The position numbers and the translations under genes are program-made. A stretch of 64,000 bases of DNA from Apis mellifera. Lineage: Eukaryota; Arthropoda; Insecta; Hymenoptera; Apidae. The notes beneath the pieces are model-generated. The model was not told where the DNA came from and did no database searches. It saw nothing but the letters and a program-made list of their open reading frames with translations. Below, piece by piece: positions 22,491 to 36,489 of this stretch (position 1 is the stretch's first letter; each line of letters opens with the position of its first letter). The stretch spans positions 4,666,381 to 4,730,380 of the forward strand of contig NC_037646.1 in NCBI RefSeq assembly GCF_003254395.2, read 5' to 3'.

Positions 22491-23720
22491 AATATTAATT
22501 CTTTTATTTCTATAATGGCTGATATTATACTATATTATGTATATTATATTATATTATCATATTAGCTGTCAGATTATGAGGTTATGTTTGAACTATCATT
22601 ATATTTAATCTATTATATATCTATCTACTGTTTCTATCTTGTAAGATAGAAATGATATGAAAAGAACATTTTTGTTTTAAACAATATATTTAAAAAGTTA
22701 GAAGACTATTTCTTTTAATCGATAACATTGGAAAATTATCAATTATGTATAGCTTATAAATGTACATGGTACTATTAACCTTCTATATTTATGTATCTTT
22801 TTTATTCATTTTTCTTTCATAAATAGATTATATTGAATGAAACATCAATATTTATGAATGGGTTAACGTAATAAAAGAGAATAACATGATAAATTTCTTT
22901 AATTATTATTTTTTCAGATGTTCGGAATCATAATAAAGTTTTGAAAGAGATATCATAAATTTGACGAGTAAATTGGAAACTAAATTAACAATTGTAATAT
23001 TAAATAAAAGATACAAATAGTTTATTATTTGTATCTTTCTATTTCTATTTCTTGAATAAGTACTTGTTCAAATATATATAATATATCTCAAAATGTTTCG
23101 TGAAATACTGTTATTATTCTAATTTCTTTCTTACTTATTATCAGAAATTTTACTTTTGATTTATGAAGAAATTGAATTATATTGTATCATGCTTAATATG
23201 AAAATGATTCAAAATAAATGTAAATGTAGTAAAATGTTATTACAAAATAATATATCATAGATAGATTTTGCATCTTCAGGAAATTTATAATGTCTCTTTC
23301 AATTTCTTTCCTTCAAGTATTTTATAATATGTCCTTCAATTCCTCTTCATGCTATTCGTACTCTCTTCAATTTCAATTCCATTTAACATTTAAATCATAT
23401 ATTGATGCTTATTTTTTCTATATGTTTTTTACACTTCTACATCTTTATTATTATATTACTTCCTCCTTAATTCCTTTGGATATTAATTTGTTAATTCTAT
23501 CTCGTCGTTCTTCCAATCATATCTTTCCAATTATCTACTAATTGATCCAAAAATTCAAGACACGTGGAAATCTGATACATAAGCAAAAGGATACACCGTA
23601 CACGCAAACAAAATGATATTTTTTTCACAGATCAATATCTCGGCCAGCAGCTATCCCGACTAAGCGAATATTTAAGAATTCATTATTCCTTCTTGCCAGA
23701 GGTTTACGGGAGTGAAAGCT
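22491..23720. other. AT-rich non-coding DNA
   Basis: Several acceptor-like sites occur (for example TTATTTTTTCAG ending near 22918 and TTTTTTTCACAG ending near 23630), each with at most a short open frame downstream. The 83-codon frame at 23290-23541 is rich in Phe/Ser/Tyr/Leu as expected from T-rich DNA. Confidence 0.5.
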
Positions 23721-23722
23721 AA

Positions 23723-23760
23723 GGCTCGTCCGGGATCGAAAATCTCGAATAAGACGAGCC
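23723..23760. other. 8-bp-stem hairpin
   Basis: GGCTCGTC at 23723-23730 pairs perfectly with GACGAGCC at 23753-23760. Inside, CGGGAT can pair with ATCTCG with one wobble, leaving a bulge of five. The stem is GC-rich in an AT-rich setting. No function assigned. Confidence 0.45.
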
Positions 23761-26670
23761 ATGCATTATAGATACCCATTCAGAGCACCGGTGGATAGTT
23801 CGTAACCACGTTGGCACCGGAAGAGCCTAGTTTGGTATACCCTCAGCCGGTCGAAAAAGGAGAGAGAGATCGAACCTATCTTCCACAAATAGAAGTGATA
23901 CGGAAAATCGGTAAAATGGGAGAAGAAAAGAGAGATTAGACTTTCATGAGTAAAAGTGACGAATCGAAGTAAACGAAGAATAGAATGAAACAGTAGAAAG
24001 AGAGGGGAATGTAACAGAGAAATCGAGGAAAGGCGAGATTAGATCACTTTCTACAAATGAAAGTGGATACCGAGAATCGAGAAAATTGAAAGAATGGTGA
24101 AATGAAGAGGCGAAAAGAACGCACAAATAATTGAATGATCGAAAAATGAAAAAGGAAAGGAAGGGAAGGGGAACAGGATCGAAAAAAGATAGAAAAGGAC
24201 GAGAAGGGAGGAGAAATACCTACGGTGGTATGGATGGTGAGAAAAGATGGTGTGGCATGGCAAAAAGAGAGCGGAAACGTTGGGTGGGGGTAGGGTAGAG
24301 GGTTCAAATGATTTAGCCCCGCCGTGGGGTTAGATCCGCAATTTCGTTTGAAACATTCATGAGAAATATCCCTCGTCTAGTACCGCAGCTGCACCGTTTA
24401 AAGAATTGCGCCACGCGGTCGCGACCGTTTACTTATCTGGATGGCTTCCTCCTCGGGGCTTCCACCCACTCTTGAAGAAACCAGGGAAGAATGTTTCGCC
24501 CGCATAACCGGATCTTTCTCCGCGGCCAGGCCTTACGAACTGAAAAAAGAAAAAAAGAAAAAAAGAAAAAAAAGAAAGAAACGAAAAAACGCTCCCGGCA
24601 CTCTGTGGATGCTGGCGATCTCGCGGAGGGAAACAAAAATAAAACAAGCCTTGCCGGATTTCACGGTCTTCTCACGGCCCAGAGAAATTCCACGCGCGAC
24701 TTCTCCTTTCAGCAATCCCTCTCTCTGTGTATTTCCTCCTTTACTTTCTATTCCATCTTCATTCTCAGTCCCTCGACGAGCTTTAACGAGATTATGGATC
24801 AACGTCAATTTCTTAATCGAGTGACACGATCTTTGATCGTTTAATGCTATTTAACTTCTTTTTTTTTTTCTTTGTCATACACAAATAGATTATCATTGGA
24901 GTTGATACACTTCGCGCATAAACTTATAAGGCGATATATCTTCATCCTCCCGGTTGGATTAATAAAAGTTTTAACGAAAGATGCTTTTTGTTTTAAAAAC
25001 TTTCGTTTTTCTCTTCCATGTTTTGCTAAAACTCTCGTATATTTTTCTTCGTAGAATTTTTTTTCATAAAATTGACGTTCTTAACAAAGTATTTCAAGGT
25101 TATATATAAATTGGGGTAAAATATATTTTTTTTGACAGATTAAAAATCACATTGACATTCTTCTTTTTTTATTCGCAAAATAAGATATCATCCTGCGATT
25201 CTGCGCCAACCATCGCTGACAATTCACGAGCCATATCGTTTATCGGATTTGAATAATCGGCGAACTGTTCGTTGCCAGCCCTCTGTTAGCATGCAGACGG
25301 TCAAACTGATTATTCCATTCCGTATGCCGGTCGAATAATGCTAATACGTCCGGTGTACCTGTATGTAATTGTTACCAAATATTTGCCCCGGAATATTGGA
25401 ACTTCCTGCCGGTTTAATGGGGGAACGATCGTTACAGTTTCCTTGACGAAACTTTAAGGTTGCGCACCAGGACGGAAATTGCGTCCCGCTCGTTCTTCTC
25501 GATCGAAAATGGGCTTATTAGCGTGAAGTGTTCCCCAAGTATTTTCGTCCTTAGGATTGGTAATTGGTTTCATAAATATAGAGGAAACTTTTCCACCCTC
25601 CTCGTTTCTTCTTCAGCCTATTTTGAGCGTATTCGTAGGATAGTAGAGTAGTAACATAAATATCGAATGTAAAGGAGTTTGTCTTGATTCTTCTTTCTTT
25701 TTTAATTCTATTTTTAAACATTTTTGCGTGAAAAATCATTGAATTGGAAGAAAATGTATAAAAGTATCTTGTAATAGTTTTTAATTTTCTAAGAACTTCT
25801 TTTATTCTTCGTTGAGGAAACTTGATAAAGGCAAGATTGAATTCTTAAATAAAATATATATATATTGTTCCAGAGTAATAAGTTTTCTTTATCTTTGAAA
25901 AGTTTGATATTATTCCAATATTTGACGTAAATTCGCTGAAAATTAATTTTTTTAACATTTTGAAAAATTTTTGTTGAAATAACACGTTTCATTTTTGTAA
26001 TTCGAGTATTTTTTTACGTATTTTATACGATTGTGCGGGGTAAACGAATGTATTTGGTTCTTCTCTTAGTGAAGTTTCAGGAGGAAAGATTACTTCGATC
26101 CGGCTTAGGTGATTGAGATGACCAAGACCGGAAGGCTCCAAGGTTGCAGCCATTTTTCTTATCAAATTACCCTTAAACCCTTCGTTTATCCCGAGAAATT
26201 ATTCTTTTTTCGATGAGTTTACTTGTTGCCTATATATACTCTAACGAAAGGAACCGATTTATCGCAGGTAAGAGTTCTATTTAAAACGGAGAGGAGATAC
26301 ATAATAGCAGTTAAAGGGAAATGAATTCTTAAGGAAAGAAAAGTCTCGTAATGTCGTTCGATCTTCCACTGTAAACTTTCTTCAAATTTAAGTAAGAAGA
26401 TAAACTTATTGGATCTAAAATCTATTTGCATTTCCTTCATATTATTACACTATTCTTGATATACAAAATTACAAATTAAAATATTTCTCTTCTTTTCTTC
26501 ATTTATAATTTCTATTAATATCTCTTCTTTTACAAATTATAATAGTAATTTTTCTTTTTTTATAACTTCAGAGTAATCGTTTGCAAAGAAAATTAATTAC
26601 ACAGACTTTTGTTTCCTTTATCGATTAATATTCTTATTGCAAATAATTCACAAAATCACATCTACCTATT
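23761..26670. other. Mixed non-coding DNA
   Basis: 23860-24310 is purine-rich, so its minus frames are Phe/Ser-rich. 25200-25560 is a small GC-richer island. TTTATCGCAG|GTAAGAGT at about 26265 is a strong plus-strand donor and is preceded by an ATG frame of 20 codons (from 26213), but no upstream or downstream exon supports it. The rest is AT-rich. Confidence 0.45.
24542..24581. repeat. Polypurine (GA7)n tract
   Basis: Forty uninterrupted purines on the plus strand with a G about every eight bases. It accounts for the Lys/Arg-rich frames overlapping it. Confidence 0.85.
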
Positions 26671-26674
26671 GCAT

Positions 26675-27043
26675 TCAAATTCTTCCTCGTCGATCGCATC
26701 GATCCTCCCGAAAACGAATACTATCCATTTCGAAAAAATCCCGATTCCCCGATAAACAACGATCTCGATCTTGGAAATCGGTTGGTGTCGATTTCACGGT
26801 CGGCACGTGTGGTTGAACCCGGCCGAAATTGGGCGAGGCGGAACTTGCGGAATTTTCGATGAACTGTTGGAGTGGGCGGCCGAGCGGAAACGAAAGATAT
26901 TCGTCTATTCGAAGAAGAAGGAGACCGTTGTCGACATCGGCGACGACAGGATCCATCGAGTTCCGCTGAATAACGATAGCGCGCGGGTGTAACGGGAAAA
27001 GGACCTTAACATCGCCGGTCGTTGGCGTGCTGGCCTCGTCCAT
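26675..27043 (-). other. Candidate 122-codon ORF or first coding exon
   Basis: The frame opens with a true ATG in good context (G at -3 and at +4) and runs 122 codons to TGA. The peptide begins MDEASTPTTGDVKV and is mixed in composition, unlike the biased frames elsewhere. The 150 bases upstream on this strand (27045-27200) are CpG-rich, as a promoter might be. The plus strand is also open over 26756-26992 with balanced codons, so GC content alone may explain both. I recognise no domain, signal peptide or family. Confidence 0.2.
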
Positions 27044-28260
27044 ACCGTCCTCTATTCAATTATCGGTCGTTCAGCACTCTCCGCTCGTGCGCGCTCGTAC
27101 AACCCTCGTGTTACTTGGAAAACGCTCGAATCCTCTCGTCTCGCCTCGAACGAAAACGACGTCGTTATTTTTTTCCAAGCCCCCCGAACCGTAAACAGTA
27201 AGCTCATTTTTCTATTCCAGATTTCGATTGCTTCTCCTAATAATTTGTTTTGCCAGCTTGAAGATTGCTCGAGATCGACAGAGTGATAATATCAGGTAGT
27301 TTAAATTTTCTTTCAAATATTAGAAAATATTAGATCAAACATCTGTTTGAGAAGTTAAGATAACCTAGTTTTATTAAGTTTTACTTCTCCGTTTCAAAGA
27401 AAACATTTCAATTTTATGATATAGATTTACAAAAAAAAAAAAAAAAAAGATTCCTAATTTAAGAATCTAGTTTACTTATACTTAATCAAATATTAATTCA
27501 AAATGCAAAGGATGTTTGCTGTTATCTCGCGCACGTCACAAATTAATCATCAAAGTCCCATCACTTAAGAGTAATGAATAAATTATTCAAACACGCATTC
27601 GATCCTTTCCAAGGCAAGTATTTCGCCGTATTCCTCCCCGTGAAACGTTATTCCTATCCTCAAGAAATTCTCCTTTACGCAAAGTTCCCCCCCTCCTTCT
27701 CTCATCGTGCGACAATTGAATTTCTTCGAGCTCGAATTACATCGACGCTCATCACATCGAAGAACAATCCTTTCGGAACAGGTTTCCGCAAATTCTGTCG
27801 CGCCAATACGAAAAAAAATCCTACGATGTTTTCCGCGACGAGACCATCCTCCCCGAGAATCCTCCCCTGTCTACGTGGGGGTGGCTTCTCCAGTGGCCAG
27901 GATCGCCGTCCATATACAACAGCGAGCCAGACGAGCGCAATAAAACGAGAGAGGAGGGGTGTTAAACTTTATTGCGGAAGGGGGGAAGCTTGTTGTCCCC
28001 TCTCGAAAAAGGCTGTTATAACTTTATCGTAACGCGATGCGATCGAATTCTTTCTCGCGGACAGCTTTTTCGAGCCGCGAGACGCGATTTATTCGTGAGA
28101 CGCGCGCAGAAAGAAAAATTGTCGCCACGATGATGAACGTAAGAATCTCGTGGAAGGATCGTCTTAATGGTTACGTCGATACGCGTCTTCAATTTGATTG
28201 AATATAGCGAGGCTAATAATCGAGAGGATGTGCATTAGTGTATAATTGAATCGGTAAGTG
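27044..28260. other. CpG-rich island, poly(A), second island
   Basis: 27044-27200 is CpG-rich. A run of 18 A lies at 27431-27448. 27590-28230 is a second GC-richer island with a 152-codon plus frame (27574-28032) that has no recognisable content. It ends near AATCG|GTAAGTGC at 28250-28258, a strong donor match whose upstream sequence is stop-rich. Confidence 0.4.
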
Positions 28261-31200
28261 CTTTCATTTAGTCATTGTTACGCCGGCAAAATTGGAAAAG
28301 CTCTGGAAACTTGTGTAATCGTTGTCGTTCGAAACTGATGGGCTTTTTTTTTTCCTCCCTCTTGTGCGTAGTGTTTTTTTTTTATTTTTTTCTTTTTTTT
28401 TTATTGGGAATAATAGGCGGTATCGATCGATGCGTTGAGAGATACGTGATTTCGTTGCAAAAAATGGGATTTAAAATCTCGCGAAAAATTATTTTAACAA
28501 TGAAAATTGTTGTGCATATACATCGTTATACGTATACCGACAATTTAATCTCGCTGAAGTTTTTTTTTCTATAAACTTATCAAGTTTATGAAAACTTGAA
28601 TTTCTCTTTCGAAGTTTAGTGCAAAAATGTATAATTATATCAGATCAGATTTGACGATGAAATCAAGTTAATTAGGTCAATTATTTATATTGCATATCGA
28701 TTGTTTTGTAGAGTAATAATTGGTCAAAGATACGTGTTATAGAAATTTACAATATGCAATTTAAATATCTTCGTGCTCTCTTCCAGTTCCATTCCGCTTA
28801 TTTTATCGTAATAAAGAGTATTTTTGATTTTTGCAAATTAAAAGAAAAAGAAAGTACGCTCTTCCTATTGAATTCGATCTCATTGAATTAAAAATTATAC
28901 AATAGGATGTTATTTTCTCTGCTTTGGCTTTTGTCTCATCTGATAAAACGTATGTTTGTAATTTTTTTTTTTTTTCTCCTTTTTTACGTCCGAATGAAGC
29001 AGTATTATTGCAGTAACGTTGTTACATGAATAGAGATTGGAAATGGAACGCGAATAAAGGAGAGAAATATTGTGAGAAAAGTAATTCTGATATAAAAACG
29101 TTTCTTGTAATATTGTATCCTTTGAAAGTTTTATAACACCAAAAGCCAATGATATTCGTCCCAGGGAATATGTTAAAAAACAATTCTGCCCGATCGATAT
29201 TACAAATTGTAGAATTGTAAATTGTAAAATCGTTGCATAATAATGGAACAAATCGATCGTGTTATTTTTTTTTTTCTTTTATAAAGAAATAATGCTTTTC
29301 ATAATCGGGATATACATTGTTTTCCAAGTGTGAATAAAAATAAAATTTTTGTAAATTATTTTGCACAATTTTTAAAAATTGAATTCTAATTTGTATTGTA
29401 ATGCAATTTTAACTTCATTTGCATGATAAGATACAATTCCATAAATGCGGAAATCTAATCAAAATATGTTATTACACAATTTGCCTTGTCGAGACTCCTA
29501 ATTGAATCTAAAATAATTTCATTTAAGAGAAACAGAAAACATTTCCTTTTTACATGTCCATCATCTATTATCATATCCTCTTATCTCTTTGTTGAAACTT
29601 TTAAAACTTCCTAAGCATTTTCTTATTTTTTTTCAAAATATTTAAAGTTTATGCAAGCTTGAAAAAATCTTATATTATAATTTTATAGAAATTCACAGAC
29701 ATTTTATTTTAATTCATTTAAAATATTACTTACAAGGGAAAAAGAAACTTCAGTTTTCTTCAGAGAAAGAGATCACTACAAGAATATAGCAAAAGGAGTT
29801 CGATCGTTCGAAATAATTTTTATTTATTTCATCGTTTTCATAAAAAAAATCCTCGTGAGTACAAAATTTAATTACAAGATCCAAAACTATCGACTTGCTT
29901 CATGACCATTAACTAATTGCATTTTGCTAATTACTCGCAAATCCTTCCGTTTCCACTTTCGCAACTCTGTATATACCGAATACACGATCGTAAATACCTC
30001 CACTTTCGAAGTGCCTTCGGCTCTTCTCGTCTTTTCCATCCTCTTCGCCATCCCTTCCTTTGGCTATTTCTGTCTTCACTTGTCAGGAACACAAATAAAG
30101 ACTTTGGAATGGTTAACTGGCGAGGAAGATAGCGAAGAACGAGTACGCAAGAACGATCATCGCCATTTCTCCGCGGATCTTCCAGCTTGAAGCTTTAATG
30201 ATTTGTAACTTTTATTAGGGAAGCTCTTCTTATCGGGTTTTTTCGTAAAAAACAGAGACGAGATTTTGTTTTGAGAAAAAAAAGGTTTGAAATTTGATAG
30301 ACAGTCGCGAGGCCTTTCGACATCTTGAAAATGAAACGATTCTTTGAGTTGAGTTTAAACTATGTAACAAGTTGTACATACAATTTGTTAAAAGAATAAA
30401 AAGGAAAATTTTATGCAAGCTTGCTATATTTTATTTAAATATTTTTTGAGGAAATTTTATGAAATTCTATATATTCGTGAAGGTGTAAAAGGATATATCA
30501 TGTAATATTAATAATTCTTTTTGTGATTGACAAATTTGAAGAGGTTAGAATGCAAAGAACAATTTTCACGTTAATGTATCTTAATATTTATGAATTATGG
30601 AAGAAGTTAATTAGATAAAAACATCTGTGATTAATGTTATTAATATTTGATACACAATAATGCTTGCTAGGATTACGGATAAATGATTTTAAAAATGATA
30701 TATGGATTATATGGGATAAAATTAATTTATTTTAGTCGAATAATTATATTCGTTTATAAATAGGGGATATCGGAATAAACGAAGATAAATGATCGTATTA
30801 GCAAAAAGTTTATAATTGCTTTGTCGATTAATATCGTCCATTTATATAATGTACGATATGGCTACATTGTAATTTTATAATGCTCCCTTCATTAACGTCC
30901 ATTAAACAACGGATGCAAAATGGGGAATGCTGCAAAATTATTAAATAACGCATAAAGTCGGAAATTAGATTTCCTTTTGAATATATATCGGGTTATCTCT
31001 TTAAAAACAAAATGTTTTAAACATTCACTACATAATACTTCGCGTATTATTCCTGAAACAATATGAACACATTCCAATTTCATAACTCCTCTTTCATTCT
31101 CTCTTCCAACAAGTATCGATAAATTTTTAGTCTCCTATCAAGATTTCCAATCAAAATTCTCATCCTCAAAAGATCAGCAAATCATCCTTTAAAAAAAAAG

Positions 31201-34200
31201 AAAAGAACCCATAATTATTATTACCCCATTCTGTTTCTTCCGAAACAAATCCGAATCTCCTCTTTTCCTCCACCCCCTCCATCATCGAGCAAAACTTGAT
31301 GGACGTGGGAACGTGACCTTTCGCGGTGTGGTTTTAGCTCGATTCGAAATAAAATGCATTGGGAATTACCCCGTATATCCCCGTGTGCTCGCCCAAGTGA
31401 AATATTTCCTATCGTTCCACGAGATTCGCGGCGTTCTCTCGCGCGCGTGTTACCTCGTGGGAGCGAAAGTTTCGCTAAAACGTTCCCTCTGATAAATCTT
31501 GTTTACAGATGGGCAGGCTCAGGTGATGCGTGCACTTGGACTCGTCAAAACTTAAAGTACGAGCCGGGATAGAACTTTCGAAATACACGGGAGACCGTTG
31601 CGGGTACGTGGTTGCCTCCGAGGCTGCCTCCTCTCTTCCCTCCCCCAATAATTGTCAAAAACTGGCGCGAGGGATGCGTTGGGAATAGTAACACCTGTAT
31701 ATCGGTAGGCTGTCGCCGATTCTCCGTGGAAATTATCCCCATTATTCGATATACATTGTACAGGGTTTCTCGTTGGATCGTTAACGAGATGTGGGAGGGT
31801 TAATTCATCGTTTGATTGATGCGTTGCGCCGGTTGGTTGTAAATTCCGTTATACGGATTTTGCGGAAGGGTTAACTTTATTATTGATGTCTCGATGTCTC
31901 CCTCCACCTTGATTTCCGGGTCAAACTGTTGAGCTCGAGTTTTGACAAGTCGTGAAAGCGGCGATGGCGCGGGGAAAGTGGGAAAGAAAGGATAGATATG
32001 GAAATGAATGGTAAGGGAGAGAGGTGAATTTTGGAAAAAATTGGGATTGGATGAATCGAAGATGGAAGAGAGTTATATATAAGTTTATATCCATTGATTG
32101 ATATAGTATTAATAATTATAAAATTCATTGGAAAATCAGAATTATTTTTATTTTAGATTGATAGATTAATAAAGTGATGAAAACTGAATCAATTAGAGAT
32201 TATTATTTGTCCAAACGAGTAATTAGATTTTAACGTTTGCATATTATCGATGCTCTCAAGAAATTTCAAGAAACGAGGGTTGAAATTACTTTCCGTAGAA
32301 CGCGAATGTAATTTCATCATGTAATAGCCGTGAAAAGACACAGTGAATAATTTTAGTAGTCACCAGGGTATTCTGCTCTTCTGAGCATTTCCACGACGAG
32401 AGGAACGAACGAGTGGCCACTCATAACTTGAACGTAAATGACCTCGTTGTTGAAAATATCGATTCTACTTACGACCTGTACCCGTCTATTCTCACGATGA
32501 CATTTTTTTCCTGAAAAAAAAAAAAGAAAGAAAGAAAAGGAAAGAAAAAATGGTCGAAAAGATTCATAGCCACGCGTATCACCCATTTTCGTTTCAATTC
32601 GTGTTACGATTAACTTCGTTTCTCGCAAAGTGGTCTGCTTCAGACAAATTATAGCTCTTTTGATTTTCGAAAAAAAAAAAAAATGCCTTTATTATATAAA
32701 TTTTAGGGAATTGTCCAACGAGAATTTTATTCACTTCGTGTGAAATATTTGCTCTAAAAATAAAAATAATATTCGATTAATATAATTAAATTACTAATTA
32801 TTCATTAAATTTAAAACAAAAGAAAAGGCGTATTGAAAATAAAAAAATTTTTAATAAAAATGTTTATATAACGATAAATCATTTGACAATTATCTTCACG
32901 AAGGAAAGGTTAAGAAATAAATTTTTAATTATAGAAACGATTTATCAATAATAATTTGCATAAGGGAAGATTGGTGGACTTGCTAATAACACGACGAAAT
33001 GCATTTGCAATATTGAGGAAACATATCGTCAAAGATATTATTGATGAATGCAGATGGTAGATATTTCAAATTGAAACACTTGATTTCTGGAAAGCTTATA
33101 ACAAAGTAAAACAAATTAGAGAAATGATGTGTATTGAAAATCGATCCTTCTAGATTTGCTCGAGTTAAAAAAGAAGCAATCTGTTTTATTAATTTCTTTT
33201 TATCCCCGAATAGCGAACGGAAATAACTTTGATCATCGAACTTGTTCTTCGTTAAACATTTTCTTCTGTTCTTTAAAAGCAGATACGTGTTGCGAATACT
33301 TTAAATTTCATGGTCGCAATGAAAGGAAACATAGAAAAGCGATAAGATACTGGCAAAAATTGAAATATTTTGGAATAAATATCTACAAAGAAATTTGTAA
33401 GTTGAGAAGAAATTATGAAAGATATGGGATAGAATTTATTTCCGTTTCAAAAGGCTCTAAACAATTTTCATTTTCCTTATTCGAATTCGAACAAGAAATT
33501 TTAATTCGTTAGAATTAACAATGACAAACAATTAGCAGAAGTTAGGAAAAATTAGAATCAAATGAATTGGTTACTTAAAATGGCGAGCAGATTCATTATT
33601 GCGAATACATAGATTCTCTCTTCGAAATAACTGCTTGATATACAAATTGCTATTTTTTTGTTTCGCGTTTCTCTTTCTACGTATCCTAAAAAAAAAAAAA
33701 AAAGAATCAGATTCATGTTTGTACTTTGGTAAATATTTTATACATTCTTTTTCGCTTCCCGTATAATAACGGTGCATTATTGCGAAATTTCCGCCATGCC
33801 AACGATGATTTATGTGCTTTTAGAAGTAATTCTCTTCTGAAGTTATATCAATAACATAATTCGGCGCGATATTGCAACCAATTTTTTATATTTCGTGACA
33901 GGTGACCGCGTGTCACGAGCACACAGATTTATTTTCTTCTTCTTCTTATTATTCACAATAAGTATCATTCTTACGAATTCTCTAAATATAATACTTGAAT
34001 AAACGCACCAACATCCATCAACCATAATAATTTCCGCGTTATTTAACACCAATCCGATAAAAGGAACACCTTTGCTTTCGAACAATATATTTCCAACATC
34101 GTTCCCAAGTTTTCCAAAGTTCAGCGCGATATTTATAATATATATGTCCATAAATCAATTTCCACGCATTTCACTCTCACTCGACCTTCCATACATCACA

Positions 34201-34290
34201 TTCAATATATTTTCATCCGTACTCAAAAAAAAATACGTGTATTCCTTTCCTTCGAGACTTAATATCTCTCCTTAAAATTGCACGCACGCG
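28261..34290. other. Long AT-rich non-coding stretch
   Basis: Six kilobases of mainly AT-rich DNA with T or A homopolymers (near 28345-28400, 28960-28976, 29265-29278, 33690-33705). Less AT-rich patches lie at 29990-30190 and 31230-31960. In the second, CTTGTTTACAG at 31499-31509 is acceptor-like and is followed by ATGGGCAGGCTCAG|GTGATG, a possible but unsupported short exon. A 38-base purine tract lies at 32513-32550. Confidence 0.5.
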
Positions 34291-36230
34291 CCCTTTATTC
34301 TCAGCAATAAGCCGGAAACTTATATCCTAACACAGTGAAAATCTTGCTCCTTAAGCCTTGTATTCCAAACCCAACAAACTTGGCGACAATATCGCCCCAT
34401 CCCGATACAACTTCGCCTTGAAAAGTCTTCGCCCTCTTCGCCTATCCATTAAGATGTTTCTTTTTGTCTTTTGTGAAATTTCGTTAGGGGACGTTTCGTG
34501 TCACGAACTTCGTGTAACGAACGGTCGAGAAGTCGGGAATCGAGAAAAATAAGGGGTGGAAAAGTTGGGAGGGTGGAAGGAGGAGAGGAGAGGAGAGGAT
34601 GTCGAGAATGTCCATCTCTCAATTTGCATTTTCAGCGTTTCGCCTGGCAAATAACGAGTTCATTACGCCCCTCATCAGATATAAATGACATATTTGATTT
34701 TCGTCGTCGCCGCCGGCATCGTTTATAAGGCGAGAGCGTCGCCTTCCACCGTTCCATCCCCTTAATGAGAGGCTCGAGAAGAGAAGGATCGAGGATCCTT
34801 TTGTGATCCGTGATCTATCCGTAAATCGAGAGACATCTTGTGCATTAACCACCTGCGAACGTTAATCCTATCCACGACTCAGCCGGATCTCAAACCGTTC
34901 GAGAGATAATTTTCATCAGTTCCACCCCAAGATTTCGACCCGTTTGACGACTTAGACGTCACGTGAATTGGAACGTATCGCGGTGACGGGGCGTATGATT
35001 GTAATTCACTTGTGAACCGATGGATTATATTCGATTATTTCTTGGGAACTTCTTGATTGTTTTTGGATAAATGAGTTGTGATGGGTTTTTTTACTTTTTT
35101 TAATGGAATTCATATGGATAATCATTTATTTGAAATTTTGTTGAAATTGGTTGTGTGGAAGGAAATGAATTAGATTCTTTTTTTTTTTTTTTATTGAAAT
35201 TTTAGAGTTTAGGAAACTGCATATAAATTTCTGTATTTTTTATTTATCGCGGAATACGAAGAAAACTGTGATTCATCGTAGCGAAAGATTTAATTTTCAT
35301 TTTTCGGAAGTATTTTGAACATCTGCATGTTTATTGATTAATTTTGTAATTTTATTAAATAATCTGGGTCTGTTTTCGCGATATATTCTTCCATTTTTAT
35401 TAATTTATTATTGTAAATATTTTGAATATATGCATATAAAGAAATTTGCGATTCACTTCGGTGGAAAATTATATATTTAATTATTTTCGTAAATTTTTGA
35501 ATATTTCAATGTTTGTTCATTTAAAATATGACGCGATATAATAAATTATATTATGTCCTGGTAATAGTGACGAATTTAACGAAGATTGGCGTATAAGGTG
35601 TATACGTATTTCTTTTCTTCTCCTCTAATTTGACTTATTTGTTTTAAATAATTAAAAAATTTCAATTTTTCATTTATATCAAACGCAATATTCTATTTCT
35701 ATTATCTAAAACTTACGAAATTAGTACAAAGATATTAAAAATGCACGAACGGATGCGTTTTAATATGAACATTTTCACCCTCTAGAGTATTTTAGAGGAA
35801 AAAAAAGAATACTTTTTCCCCAGTAGCCTACATATTACGCGCTTATCGTATAAAGGCGATGCACACTGGAAGCGTTAGCCCCCTTTTCAACTAAGTTCGT
35901 ACTCGAGTTGGTGAAAAAAATCATAGAGAGAAAGAGAGAGAGAGAGGAAGGTTCATCGACCTGTGAACGTTTGAATAACTTCAATACGTACATACCGTGG
36001 CAGACAATAAAAACCGAATACGTCGAAAACTGAACGGGCAAACAAGGAAATAAATATTCAACTGCATTTTGCATGAAATTACAAAGGGACCGTTTCGTGT
36101 ATCGCGCAGCAAACCGCCGTACAACAGAAAATATGACGCGATAAATATTTACGGGGTGATCTTTAAAAAATTTACGAGTCATTTTCACACCCAACGAAAT
36201 ATTCCTTTTATCGTTTTCAACCCCTTTTCC
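34291..36230. other. Moderate-GC then AT-rich non-coding DNA
   Basis: 34480-35010 is CpG-containing with short overlapping frames. 35030-35820 is AT-rich. 35820-36180 is moderate. A purine-rich (GA)n stretch lies at about 35930-35948. No exon-like element found. Confidence 0.45.
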
Positions 36231-36251
36231 TTCTTCTTCTTCTTCTTCTTC
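36231..36251. repeat. (TTC)7 microsatellite
   Basis: Seven TTC units within a longer pyrimidine tract. Confidence 0.9.
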
Positions 36252-36443
36252 GCACTTTCCTCTTTTCTTTCCTTTTTCTATTTCTCAAAATTCACAGAGT
36301 AAATTGATCGATGTGGATTTATGCGCGTAACTTAAATTTTTTAAGAATACACGTTCAGGACGATTCCGTTCTCCGGAATATATCCTATTCGTGCTCCTTT
36401 GGATCGAGTGTTCTCATCGTCTCTCTCTTGATTTTTACTTTAT

Positions 36444-36480
36444 TTCTCTCTTTATCTCTCTCTCTCTCTCTCTGTCTCTT
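36444..36480. repeat. (CT)n microsatellite
   Basis: A homopyrimidine run, mainly TC repeats, of the kind that recurs at 17832, 37940, 41938 and 47738. Confidence 0.85.
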
Positions 36481-36489
36481 TCCACACCC

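Noticed and set aside
23290..23541. Hydrophobic 83-codon frame resembling a membrane protein
   Set aside because: T-rich DNA automatically encodes Phe, Leu, Ser and Tyr; there is no other coding signal.
27574..28032. 152-codon plus frame
   Set aside because: A second frame is open over the same interval and the composition follows the local GC-rich island. No domain or start-context support beyond an ATG after AT-rich DNA.
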